64,000 nucleotides of DNA from an uncultured Allomuricauda sp. (lineage in GTDB: Bacteria > Bacteroidota > Bacteroidia > Flavobacteriales > Flavobacteriaceae): contig NZ_CANMOO010000002.1 of NCBI RefSeq assembly GCF_947499585.1, forward strand, positions 62,001 to 126,000, in the 5' to 3' direction. Below the pieces are notes generated by a model. The model saw only the letters and a program-made list of their open reading frames with translations. It made no database searches and was not told where the DNA came from. This document shows positions 52,669-61,969 of the stretch, piece by piece. How positions within the stretch are numbered: the stretch's first letter is position 1; every line of letters begins with the position of its first letter. Both the position numbers and the translations under genes were made by a program.

Positions 52669-54045
52669 ATGAGGTTAGTTTTAATTTCAGTTTTCTTGGC
52701 TGTTGCATCTTTAGTAGCGGGATGCAATGGCCAAAAAACTACTAAAGAAAAAGCATTAGTTGCCCAAAATATTGTTAAGTCAACCTTTTCAGATGAAGAA
52801 TTGATGGACATGGTTCAACGGCAAACCTTTGAATATTTCTGGAGTGGTGCTGAACCCATTTCTGGTCTAGCACGAGAGCGCATACACCTTGACAACATTT
52901 ATCCCACACATGATAAAGATATCATTACCACAGGAGGCTCAGGTTTTGGTCTTATGGCCATATTGGTTGGTGTAGAACGCAAATTTATAACCAGACAACA
53001 AGCATTGGAACGTTTTGAAAAAGCAGTTGACTATCTAGCTTCCGCAGATCGGTATCACGGTGCTTGGCCACACTGGCTGCTATCCAGCGGAAAAACCACA
53101 CCCTTCAGCACCAAGGATGAAGGCGGGGATTTGGTAGAAACCGCTTTCTTAATTCAAGGATTGCTTACAGTAAAACAATATTTTAAAAACGGGAATAAAA
53201 GAGAACAAGAACTGGCTCAAAAAATTCAAAAACTTTGGGAAGAAGTAGAATGGGATTGGTATACCAAAAATGGTGAAAATGTTCTTTATTGGCATTGGAG
53301 TCCTAACTATGGATGGGAAATGAATTTTCCGGTTGGTGGATATAATGAAGCCCTTATCATGTATGTTTTGGGAGCATCTTCTCCCACCCACCCCATAAAG
53401 AAAGAGGTTTATGAAAAAGGATGGGGAAGAAATGGAGATATCGCAAAAAGTATCATGTACTATGATTTGGACACCGAACTGAACCACTATGAACATGATT
53501 CCTCTCCTGTAGGCCCACTATTTTGGGCTCATTATTCGTATTTGGGATTGAATCCAAACGGACTTACCGATCAATATGGTGATTATTGGAAACTAAATAC
53601 CAATCATGCCCTTATCCATTACAAACATTGTGTAGAAAACCCAAAAAAATATAAAGGATATGGTGAAAACTATTGGGGATTAACCTCAAGTTATTCTGTT
53701 GATGGTTATGCCGCGCATAGACCAAATAAAGATCTTGGAGTTATATCACCTACAGCAGCGCTTTCATCCATGCCTTATACCCCAAAGGAGAGCATTAAAT
53801 TCCTAAGACATTTATATGTGGACCAAGATAGCTTGATCGGCAAGTTTGGTCCTTTTGATGCCTTTAGTCATGAAAAAAACTGGTTTCTACCAAGATATCT
53901 AGCCATAGATCAAGGTCCAATTCCTGTAATGATTGAAAACTATAGGACCGGATTGCTCTGGAAGTTGTTTATGGCGAATAAAGATGTTCAGAAAGGTTTG
54001 AAAAAATTGGATTTCCAAAGTCCTTATTTAAAAGCGGATGAATAA
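52669..54045 (+). CDS. GH144-type glucanase, copy 1
   Basis: Lipoprotein (VAGC, cysteine 19) of 458 residues with a glycoamylase-like domain (PF10091 type), the domain of family GH144 whose characterised members hydrolyse beta-1,2-glucan. Recognisable stretches: QRQTFEYFWSGAEP near 50, GGSGFGLMAILVGVERKFI near 85-105, DRYHGAWPHWL near 124, GGDLVETAFLIQGLL near 147-161, then WYTKNGENVLYWHWSPNYGW and YRTGLLWKLF. The start of the second copy lies within its last 8 bases. GH144 assignment is by domain recognition; endo versus exo action is open. Confidence 0.88.
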   Translation: MRLVLISVFLAVASLVAGCNGQKTTKEKALVAQNIVKSTFSDEELMDMVQRQTFEYFWSGAEPISGLARERIHLDNIYPTHDKDIITTGGSGFGLMAILVGVERKFITRQQALERFEKAVDYLASADRYHGAWPHWLLSSGKTTPFSTKDEGGDLVETAFLIQGLLTVKQYFKNGNKREQELAQKIQKLWEEVEWDWYTKNGENVLYWHWSPNYGWEMNFPVGGYNEALIMYVLGASSPTHPIKKEVYEKGWGRNGDIAKSIMYYDLDTELNHYEHDSSPVGPLFWAHYSYLGLNPNGLTDQYGDYWKLNTNHALIHYKHCVENPKKYKGYGENYWGLTSSYSVDGYAAHRPNKDLGVISPTAALSSMPYTPKESIKFLRHLYVDQDSLIGKFGPFDAFSHEKNWFLPRYLAIDQGPIPVMIENYRTGLLWKLFMANKDVQKGLKKLDFQSPYLKADE

Positions 54046-55414
54046 AATTTTACTTTTTGTTGTAGTCACTTTTTTACTTTTTTCATGTGGCAAAGATGAT
54101 TACACCTACACTCCTCCTGAATTCCCAGATGATGATGCCGGGGAAGTACCTGATGAAGTACCTCAGATCTCAGATGAAGAATTATTGACACTAACCCAAA
54201 AAGAAACCTTCAAATATTTCTGGGATTTTGCAGAAAGTAATTCAGGAGGGGCTAAAGAAAGGTATCACCCAAATGACCCAACTAGAGACGCCCAAGTAGT
54301 TACCTCAGGAGGTACAGGATTTGGACTTATGGCAATTGTAGTGGGTATTGAAAGAGGTTTTATTACAAGAAGTGAAGGTATTGAACGATTAACCACTCTT
54401 CTAGATTTTCTAGAAACCGCGGATAGGTTTCATGGAGCTTGGTCACATTGGATAAATGGCACCAATGGCTCTGTAATCCCTTTCAGTCCTAATGATAACG
54501 GGGGAGATCTTGTTGAGACCGCATTTTTGACCCAAGGCTTAATCTGTATCAAGGAATATTTAAAAAACGGAACGGATGAAGAAAAAGTTTTAGCACAAAA
54601 GGCAGATGACCTTTGGAAAGGAGTTGAATGGAATTGGTATACTCAAAACAACGATGCCCTGTATTGGCACTGGAGCCCAAATCTAGGGTTTGCCATAAAC
54701 CTAGAACTTAAAGGATACAACGAAGTTCTAATTGCTTACGTTCTTGCGGCAGCTTCACCAGATTATAGTATTGCAAAAGAAGTTTATACAAATGGATGGG
54801 CTTCCAATGGAAGTATCGCTTACCCTAATAACAAATATGGATTCCCCCTGCTGGTAAGACATGCCGGTTCAAATGAGTTTGGCGGTCCATTATTTTGGGC
54901 CCACTATTCATATCTAGGTTTAAATCCGAAAAACCTCACAGACGATTATGTAAGCTATTGGGATGTCAATGTAAATCATTCTAAAATTAATTACAGCTAC
55001 TGTGTTGAAAATCCAAAAAACTTCAAAGGTTATGGTGAGGATTGTTGGGGGCTTACCGCAAGTTATACACGAAACACTGATGGCGGTTTGGGTTATAATG
55101 CTCATCACCCTGCAAATGACACTGGTATAATCTCACCAACAGCAGCTATAAGCTCCATACCCTATACCCCAACAGAATCCTTAAAGGCACTACATCACTT
55201 TTATAGCAAAAAAGAAAAGCTTTTAGGGCCAGCCGGATTTTATGATGCATTTAGCCCAGAATATAATGATTGGGTAGCTGAGGCATACTTAGCCATTGAC
55301 CAAGGCCCAGAGATTATTATGATTGAAAATCATAGAACTGGGCTATTGTGGAGTTTGTTCATGCAGAACGAAGATGTACAAGCCGGTCTTGATAAATTAG
55401 GTTTCAACTATTGA
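54038..55414 (+). CDS. GH144-type glucanase, copy 2
   Basis: Paralogue of the preceding gene, also 458 residues, with its own lipobox (LLFSC, cysteine 17) and an acidic, proline-rich linker (DDDAGEVPDEVP). The same landmarks are present: KETFKYFWDFAES, GGTGFGLMAIVVGIERGFI, DRFHGAWSHWI, GGDLVETAFLTQGLI, YWHWSPNLGF, HRTGLLWSLF. It has local insertions (GTNGSVIPF; TRNTDGGLGY) relative to copy 1, near the expected substrate cleft, so the two may divide the work between endo- and exo-cleavage. The 8-base overlap indicates coupled translation. Confidence 0.88.
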   Translation: MNKILLFVVVTFLLFSCGKDDYTYTPPEFPDDDAGEVPDEVPQISDEELLTLTQKETFKYFWDFAESNSGGAKERYHPNDPTRDAQVVTSGGTGFGLMAIVVGIERGFITRSEGIERLTTLLDFLETADRFHGAWSHWINGTNGSVIPFSPNDNGGDLVETAFLTQGLICIKEYLKNGTDEEKVLAQKADDLWKGVEWNWYTQNNDALYWHWSPNLGFAINLELKGYNEVLIAYVLAAASPDYSIAKEVYTNGWASNGSIAYPNNKYGFPLLVRHAGSNEFGGPLFWAHYSYLGLNPKNLTDDYVSYWDVNVNHSKINYSYCVENPKNFKGYGEDCWGLTASYTRNTDGGLGYNAHHPANDTGIISPTAAISSIPYTPTESLKALHHFYSKKEKLLGPAGFYDAFSPEYNDWVAEAYLAIDQGPEIIMIENHRTGLLWSLFMQNEDVQAGLDKLGFNY

Positions 55415-55457
55415 AATAAGTTGATATGATTGTAAAATCCCAGTTTAAGATTTGACC

Positions 55458-57182
55458 ATGAAGAACATTTGCAATACATATTGTTTTCTTTTCCTATGCT
55501 TGTCATCCGTACTTATCGCTCAAAATAGGCAACAAACCTATTGCAACCCAATTAACTTAGATTATACCTACATGATCTATAATGCCCATAAAAATCTATC
55601 ATATCGCTCAGGCGCGGATCCCGCAGTAGTCAAATTTCAAGATGAGTACTACATGTTTGTAACTCGCTCTATGGGTTATTGGCATTCTTCTGACTTGACC
55701 AATTGGAAATTCATTACTCCTAAACAGTGGTATTTTCAAGGATCAAATGCCCCAGCGACATTCGGCTATAAAGATTCTGTGTTGTATGTAGCAGGTAATC
55801 CGTCAGGTTCAATGAGCGTGTTGTATTCCAATAATCCAAAAAAAGGTGAATGGAAAGCCACCCCCTCAATTTTGAGCGACTTACAAGACCCTGCACTTTT
55901 CATTGATGATGATGGTGAGAGCTATATGTATTGGGGCTCCTCCAATAAGTTTCCAATACGTGCTAAAAAATTGGATCGATTAAACCGTTTTAAACCTTCA
56001 GAAAAAATACATGAACTTTTTAACCTTCAGCCAGAAAAACACGGTTGGGAACGTTTTGGAGAAAATCATTCTGACACTATTTTAGGCGGATATATTGAAG
56101 GGCCGTGGATGAACAAATACAAAAACAAATACTATTTACAATATGCTGCACCGGGTACGGAGTTCAACGTATATGGTGATGGTGTTTATATAGGCGATTC
56201 ACCTTTGGGGCCATTTACCTATGCGCCCAACAATCCCTTTTCTTACAAACCTGGGGGTTTTATCAATGGAGCTGGACATGGTAGTACGGTGTTGGGGCCA
56301 GAAAATGTGTATTGGCATTTTTCCTCAATGGCAGTAAATGTAAATATTGGGTGGGAACGTCGTATTGGTGCATTTTCAACATTTTTTGATGATGATGGAC
56401 TCATGTACAGTGACACCTATTTTGGGGATTATCCACATTATGCGCCATCCGCAACTGACAAGGAAGGATGTTTTAGAGGGTGGATGTTACTTTCTTATAA
56501 AAAACCTGTAAAAGTTTCTTCGGAAACCAGAGAATACAAAGGTGGAAATTTAGTGGATGAGAACATTAAAACCTTTTGGCTTGCACAAAAAAATGATGAC
56601 AAGCAATCAGTTGAAATAGATTTGCTCAAACCCTTACTGGTATATGCCATACAAGTAAACTACAATGATTATAAATCTGATATGTACGGAAAGATTCCCG
56701 GGTTGTATCATCAATATCTGGTGGAAGGTTCCCTTGATGGTAAAAAATGGACGTTGTTGATAGATCAAAGTACCAATATAAAAGATGTTCCTAATGATTA
56801 TTCTGAACTCCCTACCCCTGAGAAAGTTCGATTTATTCGATATAAAAATATACACGTTCCAACACCTTATTTATCCATTTCTGACATTCGGGTTTTTGGT
56901 AAGGGATACGGTAGAGCTCCAAAAGCGCCTAAAAACCTTTCTGCTACCAGAAAAAAAGACAAAAGAGAGGCGATAATTACTTGGGATTTGGTCAAAGGAA
57001 GTCAAGGTTATAATATACTATGGGGGATAACGCCTGATAAATTGTATAGTTCTTGGCTAGTATATGGTAAAAACAGTTTAGAGTTAAAGTTCTTAAATAC
57101 AGATCAGAACTATTATGTAACTATCGAAGCCTTCAATGAAGATGGTATCTCAGAAAGGGTGACGCCAATTATTATTGAATAA
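55458..57182 (+). CDS. GH43-like glycosidase with discoidin and fibronectin modules
   Basis: Secreted enzyme of 574 residues from the ATG at 55458 (a TTG two codons upstream is the alternative). Signal peptide to about 21. Counting from the TTG, the five-bladed propeller has all three acids expected of GH43-type enzymes: D56 (GADPAVV), D146 (LQDPALF) and E216 (YIEGPWM). After it come an F5/8-type C (discoidin) module at about 350-485 (GGNLVDENIKTFWLA, IQVNYNDY) and a fibronectin-like module to the end. GH43 enzymes usually remove arabinose, xylose or galactose, which is odd in a pure glucan locus. Subfamily not determined. Confidence 0.85.
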   Translation: MKNICNTYCFLFLCLSSVLIAQNRQQTYCNPINLDYTYMIYNAHKNLSYRSGADPAVVKFQDEYYMFVTRSMGYWHSSDLTNWKFITPKQWYFQGSNAPATFGYKDSVLYVAGNPSGSMSVLYSNNPKKGEWKATPSILSDLQDPALFIDDDGESYMYWGSSNKFPIRAKKLDRLNRFKPSEKIHELFNLQPEKHGWERFGENHSDTILGGYIEGPWMNKYKNKYYLQYAAPGTEFNVYGDGVYIGDSPLGPFTYAPNNPFSYKPGGFINGAGHGSTVLGPENVYWHFSSMAVNVNIGWERRIGAFSTFFDDDGLMYSDTYFGDYPHYAPSATDKEGCFRGWMLLSYKKPVKVSSETREYKGGNLVDENIKTFWLAQKNDDKQSVEIDLLKPLLVYAIQVNYNDYKSDMYGKIPGLYHQYLVEGSLDGKKWTLLIDQSTNIKDVPNDYSELPTPEKVRFIRYKNIHVPTPYLSISDIRVFGKGYGRAPKAPKNLSATRKKDKREAIITWDLVKGSQGYNILWGITPDKLYSSWLVYGKNSLELKFLNTDQNYYVTIEAFNEDGISERVTPIIIE

Positions 57183-57204
57183 CATATAAAATTCAAACAA
57201 ACAT

Positions 57205-59475
57205 ATGATAAAATATAGTGGAATGGGATTGGCGATCATCCTATCGTTATTGATGGTGCCTTTTGCAAACGGGCAAAATTCAATTCCAGAAGTAGAAGCC
57301 TTATTGGTAAAGATGACCTTAGAGGAAAAGATAGGCCAATTAAATTTACTTACGCCTGGTGGTGGGGTCGCAACCGGCGCTGTTGTAAGTAAAAATGTTG
57401 AGCAAAAAATAAAGGCTGGTCAAGTTGGAGGTTTGTTTGGAGCATCTGGTCCAGATAAGATACGTGTTGCCCAAGAGATGGCAGTAAACCATAGTCGTCT
57501 TAAGATTCCCTTGCTTATTGGTTCCGATGTAATTCATGGCTATAAAACCACCTTCCCAATACCCTTGGGGACCTCATGTAGCTGGGATATGGAACTAATC
57601 CAAAAAACAGCTCGTATTGCAGCTATTGAGGCTACGGCAGATGGCATCAATTGGAATTTTTCGCCAATGGTGGATATTGCCAGAGATCCTCGCTGGGGAC
57701 GTATTGCCGAAGGTGCTGGAGAGGATCCCTTCCTAGGTTCCGCTATAGCGAAAGCTATGGTAAAAGGATACCAAGGAGAAGATATCTCTGTTGCCAATAC
57801 TATGTTGGCCTGTGTAAAGCATTTTGCACTTTATGGTGCACCAGAGGCGGGACGGGACTACCATACGGTAGATATGGGTAGAATTAAAATGTTCAACCAA
57901 TACTTACCTCCTTACAAAGCAGCTGTTGAAGCAGGTGTTTTTAGCGTAATGACTTCCTTCAATGATATTGATGGGGTTCCTGCCACGGGAAACAAATGGC
58001 TGTTAAATGATGTATTGCGAGACCAATGGGGTTTTACTGGTTTTGTGGTATCTGACTATACTTCTGTTAATGAAATGATGGCTCATGGTCTTGGAGATTT
58101 ACAATCCGTATCTGCTTTAGCGCTAAAAGCTGGCTTGGATATGGATATGGTGGGGGAAGGTTTTCTTAGCACGCTAAAAAAATCCATTGCTGAGGGCAAA
58201 GTAACAGAAGTCGAAATAACAACTGCCTGTAGAAGAGTTTTGGAGGCTAAATACAAATTGGGGTTGTTTGATGATCCTTATCGATATTTGGATAGTAACC
58301 GCCCCAAAGAAAGTATTCTAACAAAAGAGCATCGCCAAACTGCAAGACAAATGGCTGCCAAGTCTTTTGTCTTGTTGAAAAACCATAATGACATTTTACC
58401 ACTCAAAAAAGATAGTAAAATAGCATTAGTTGGTCCTTTAGCGGATAGTAGAAAAAACATGTTGGGCACGTGGGCTCCTACAGGTGATTCCGATTTGGCG
58501 GTAACGATTGTAGAAGGATTTAAAAATGTAGCTCCAACAGCAGGTATCAGTATTGCAAAAGGGGCAAATATTTCTGACAATAATGAATTTGCAAAAAAGG
58601 TCAATGTATTTGGCCCAAGAATTGAAATTGACCGGAAATCTCCAGAAAAACTTCTTAAAGATGCATTGATTGCGGCTAACAAATCTGATGTGATAGTGGC
58701 TGTAATAGGTGAGGCAACAGAAATGAGTGGGGAAGCAGCCAGTAGAACAGATATTTCCATTCCAGAAAGTCAGAAAAAGCTAATCAGGGCATTGGTTGCC
58801 ACAGGTAAACCCGTTGCCTTGGTACTTATGAGTGGTCGTCCATTGACCATTCCTGAAGAATTTGACTTGCCCGTAGCTATTTTACAAGTTTGGCACCCTG
58901 GTGTGGAAGCGGGAAATGCAGTTGCTGATGTTGTCTTTGGCGATTATAATCCATCAGGTAAACTTACAGCAACTTGGCCCAGAAATGTTGGGCAAATACC
59001 GATTTACCATAGTGTGAAAAATACAGGAAGACCAGCATCCCCAAAATTTGAGAAATTCAAATCCAACTATTTAGATTCTCCGAACACACCTTTGCTTCCC
59101 TTTGGTTATGGTCTTAGTTATACCTCATTCGAATATTCAAACCTGACTTTGAACAAGACTAAAATCAACAAAGATGAAACGATAAATGCAAGTATCACGG
59201 TAGCAAATACTGGTAACTACGATGGAGAAGAAGTGGTACAGCTGTATTTGAGGGATATAGTCCGTAGCATTACCCCTCCTATGAGGCAATTAAAAGGTTT
59301 TAAAAAGGTTTTTCTGAAAAAAGGAGAACAGAAAACGGTCACCATCCAACTATTACCTGATGATTTAAAGTTTTACAATAGCTCGATGGAGTTTGTTTCG
59401 GAACCAGGAGAATTTGAAGTTTTTATGGGTACTAATTCCAATTGCAACTTAAAACAGTCATTCATCCTAAACTAA
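57205..59475 (+). CDS. GH3 beta-glucosidase (BglX-like)
   Basis: Periplasmic exo-beta-glucosidase, 756 residues, signal peptide to about 23 (FANGQ). GH3 landmarks: LLIGSDVIHGYKTTFPIPLG at about 104-123, DPRWGRIAEGAGEDPFLG at about 161-178, KHF at 205-207 and nucleophile D274 in GFVVSDYTSV. The C-terminal alpha/beta sandwich (VIAVIGEATEMSGEAASRTD, GRPLTIPE) and fibronectin-III-like tail (NASITVANTGNYDGEEVVQLY) are complete. It would release glucose from oligosaccharides such as sophorose made by the GH144 enzymes. It lies 22 bases after the GH43-like gene. Confidence 0.95.
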   Translation: MIKYSGMGLAIILSLLMVPFANGQNSIPEVEALLVKMTLEEKIGQLNLLTPGGGVATGAVVSKNVEQKIKAGQVGGLFGASGPDKIRVAQEMAVNHSRLKIPLLIGSDVIHGYKTTFPIPLGTSCSWDMELIQKTARIAAIEATADGINWNFSPMVDIARDPRWGRIAEGAGEDPFLGSAIAKAMVKGYQGEDISVANTMLACVKHFALYGAPEAGRDYHTVDMGRIKMFNQYLPPYKAAVEAGVFSVMTSFNDIDGVPATGNKWLLNDVLRDQWGFTGFVVSDYTSVNEMMAHGLGDLQSVSALALKAGLDMDMVGEGFLSTLKKSIAEGKVTEVEITTACRRVLEAKYKLGLFDDPYRYLDSNRPKESILTKEHRQTARQMAAKSFVLLKNHNDILPLKKDSKIALVGPLADSRKNMLGTWAPTGDSDLAVTIVEGFKNVAPTAGISIAKGANISDNNEFAKKVNVFGPRIEIDRKSPEKLLKDALIAANKSDVIVAVIGEATEMSGEAASRTDISIPESQKKLIRALVATGKPVALVLMSGRPLTIPEEFDLPVAILQVWHPGVEAGNAVADVVFGDYNPSGKLTATWPRNVGQIPIYHSVKNTGRPASPKFEKFKSNYLDSPNTPLLPFGYGLSYTSFEYSNLTLNKTKINKDETINASITVANTGNYDGEEVVQLYLRDIVRSITPPMRQLKGFKKVFLKKGEQKTVTIQLLPDDLKFYNSSMEFVSEPGEFEVFMGTNSNCNLKQSFILN

Positions 59476-59481
59476 ATAAAG

Positions 59482-61110
59482 ATGAATTGGAGGATAGGTG
59501 TTGCATGTTTATTCTATCTAATAATGTCGTGCAAGAAAAAAGAAAGCGACATCATTGAACAAATCAAGCCTCCAAATATTATTTTTATAATGTCCGATGA
59601 TCATGGAGCCCAAGCCATAAGTGCATACGGTCATGAATTAAGTCAACTTGCTCCAACACCCAATATTGACCGATTGGCACAAAATGGAGTTCTGTTTAAA
59701 AACGCCTTCTGTACGAATTCCATATGTGGCCCAAGCAGAGCTGTTATTCTCACTGGAAAACATAGCCACATCAACGGTTTCAGAATGAATGGGGATCGCT
59801 TTGATGGGAATCAGGCTACTTTGCCCAAATATTTACAAAAGCTAAGGTATAAAACCGCCATTGTTGGAAAATGGCATTTGCACGGAAAACCTCAAGGTTT
59901 TGATTATTGGGACATTCTTAATGATCAAGGAAATTACTATAATCCAGAGTTTATAAAAGGAGGCGACACCACTGTGGTAGAAGGTTATGCAACTGATATT
60001 ATCACTAAAAAGAGTCTGAACTGGTTAAAACAAAACCAAGATACTACCCAGCCCTTTTTTTTAATGGTACATCATAAAGCTCCGCACCGCAATTGGATGC
60101 CTGCTTTACGGCACACCAACCTCTATGATTCTATTCAATTTCCTCTTCCTGATACCTATTTTCAGTATTTTGAAAATCAACAAGCGGCCAAGGAGCAAAA
60201 GCAAACGATTTACGAAGACATGTATGAGGGACATGATCTAAAAATGAGTACCGCGTATGGTAGCACAGTATTGGCGCACAATCCATGGACAAAGGATTTT
60301 GATCGAATGAACACAGAACAGCGGAAAACATGGGACAATGCCTATTTGCAAAAAAACAATGCATTTCATAATGCTGACCTTCATGGTAAGGAGCTTGCCG
60401 CTTGGAAAGGTCAACGTTATTTACAAGACTATTTGGCAACTATAGCAGGGGTTGATGAAGGTGTGGGTAAAATTTTAGATTATTTAGAAAAAACTGGACT
60501 CGACCAAAACACTTTAGTGATTTATACTTCCGATCAAGGTTTTTATTTGGGTGAACGCGGTTGGTTTGATAAACGTTTCATGTACGAAGAATCCCTAAGA
60601 ATGCCCTTGTTAGCGCAACTACCAGGAAGAATAAAACGGGGAACAATAACAGATGCCATGGTTCAAAATTTGGATTTTGCTCCTACTCTGTTGGATCTAG
60701 CCGGAGGAATTCAGTACACCAAAAAGATGCAAGGCAAATCATTCAAAGCATTGTTGGATGGAACAGAGGTTGATTTTAAAGAAGCGATCTATTATCACTA
60801 TTATGATTATCCAGCTTTTCATATGGTAAAAAAACAATACGGAATACGCACCAAACGCTATAAATTAATCCATTTTTATGACGATATTGATGCTTGGGAA
60901 TTTTATGATTTGGAAAAAGACCCAAAAGAGCTGTACAATGCTATTGATAATGGAGGGTACAAAGACATAATCACCAAAATGCACCGGAAGTTGGACAGCT
61001 TACAAGAGCACTATTTAGTAACCGAAAAGGAATTTGAAACCACAACAAAAGCAGAAGTTGATGTTGCCAACAAAGCTTTTAAAAAATTAAGAGGTATCCC
61101 TATCAAATGA
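59482..61110 (+). CDS. S1-type sulfatase lipoprotein
   Basis: Sulfate ester hydrolase of the alkaline-phosphatase superfamily, 542 residues. Lipobox LIMSC (cysteine 17). Metal ligands D39-D40 (MSDDHG), formylglycine motif C82-x-P-S-R86 (CGPSRA) with TGK, then KWHLHG, HHKAPH and YTSDQGFYLGERGWFDKR. The active site is complete; the cysteine needs conversion by a maturase not in this window. The pattern resembles subfamilies that include glucosamine-6- and N-sulfatases, but the subfamily must be checked. It starts 6 bases after GH3 and overlaps the next gene by 4 bases. Confidence 0.93.
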   Translation: MNWRIGVACLFYLIMSCKKKESDIIEQIKPPNIIFIMSDDHGAQAISAYGHELSQLAPTPNIDRLAQNGVLFKNAFCTNSICGPSRAVILTGKHSHINGFRMNGDRFDGNQATLPKYLQKLRYKTAIVGKWHLHGKPQGFDYWDILNDQGNYYNPEFIKGGDTTVVEGYATDIITKKSLNWLKQNQDTTQPFFLMVHHKAPHRNWMPALRHTNLYDSIQFPLPDTYFQYFENQQAAKEQKQTIYEDMYEGHDLKMSTAYGSTVLAHNPWTKDFDRMNTEQRKTWDNAYLQKNNAFHNADLHGKELAAWKGQRYLQDYLATIAGVDEGVGKILDYLEKTGLDQNTLVIYTSDQGFYLGERGWFDKRFMYEESLRMPLLAQLPGRIKRGTITDAMVQNLDFAPTLLDLAGGIQYTKKMQGKSFKALLDGTEVDFKEAIYYHYYDYPAFHMVKKQYGIRTKRYKLIHFYDDIDAWEFYDLEKDPKELYNAIDNGGYKDIITKMHRKLDSLQEHYLVTEKEFETTTKAEVDVANKAFKKLRGIPIK

Positions 61111-61949
61111 AAAAAAATATTCTATTTGCTATTCTTACACTTGGCACTTCATTCATATACGCACAAACGTTGGATGTTATGTCCTATAATATAAGATATG
61201 ATAATCCCAAGGATAGTCTAAACAGTTGGGAACATCGAAAGGACTTTCTTATTTCGCAACTTAACTTTTATGCCCCGGGGATTTTTGGAACCCAGGAGGG
61301 GTTAATCCATCAATTAAAGCATATTGATGAAGGTTTAGCTGATTATTCATTTTTTGGAATTGGTAGGGACAATGGGGATGAAAAGGGTGAGTTTACAGCA
61401 ATTTTCTATAATAAAAAAATATACACTTTATTGGAGGAGAACACCTTTTGGTTATCCACAACTCCAGAAAAACCTTCAAAAGGATGGGATGCAGCATTGC
61501 CTAGAATATGCACCTACGGCTTGTTCAAAATAAATGGGAGCGAAAAGCAATTCTATGTTTTCAATACCCATTTTGACCATGTTGGAGAAGAAGCTCGCAA
61601 AAAAAGCGCACAACTTATTCTGAACAAAATTGAGCACTTAAATCCAAATGGGTTTCCCGTGGTTTTAATGGGAGATTTTAATCTAGAAAATAAGAGTGAT
61701 GGTGTCCAAATAATTGTCAAAAAACTGTCAGATACACATTTAAGTGCCGGCAAAAATGCCTTTGGCCCTGAAGGCACCTTTAATGGGTTTCATTTTACAC
61801 AACCAGTAACCCGAAGAATAGATTATGTCTTTGTTTCTGGGAATACGCTTAAGGTGCTTAAAAGTGGCATTTTAAGTGATTCTAAAAATTGCAGATACCC
61901 TTCTGACCACCTTCCCGTGCTTGCTAAACTTGTGTTTACTGATAAATAG
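61107..61949 (+). CDS. Secreted endonuclease/exonuclease/phosphatase-fold hydrolase
   Basis: Metal-dependent phosphoesterase-fold protein of 280 residues with a signal peptide (to about 19, FIYAQ). All EEP motifs are present: MSYNIRYDN, GTQEG, NTHFDHVG, MGDFNLE, RIDYVFVS and the closing SDHLPV. It is exported and co-translated with the sulfatase (ATGA overlap), which argues against a role in DNA repair and for a phosphodiesterase or phosphatase acting on a decorated glycan or on phosphate-containing breakdown products. The precise bond is inferred only from context. Last gene of the locus. Confidence 0.92.
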   Translation: MKKNILFAILTLGTSFIYAQTLDVMSYNIRYDNPKDSLNSWEHRKDFLISQLNFYAPGIFGTQEGLIHQLKHIDEGLADYSFFGIGRDNGDEKGEFTAIFYNKKIYTLLEENTFWLSTTPEKPSKGWDAALPRICTYGLFKINGSEKQFYVFNTHFDHVGEEARKKSAQLILNKIEHLNPNGFPVVLMGDFNLENKSDGVQIIVKKLSDTHLSAGKNAFGPEGTFNGFHFTQPVTRRIDYVFVSGNTLKVLKSGILSDSKNCRYPSDHLPVLAKLVFTDK

Positions 61950-61969
61950 ACAGCTAGATTGCATAAAAA

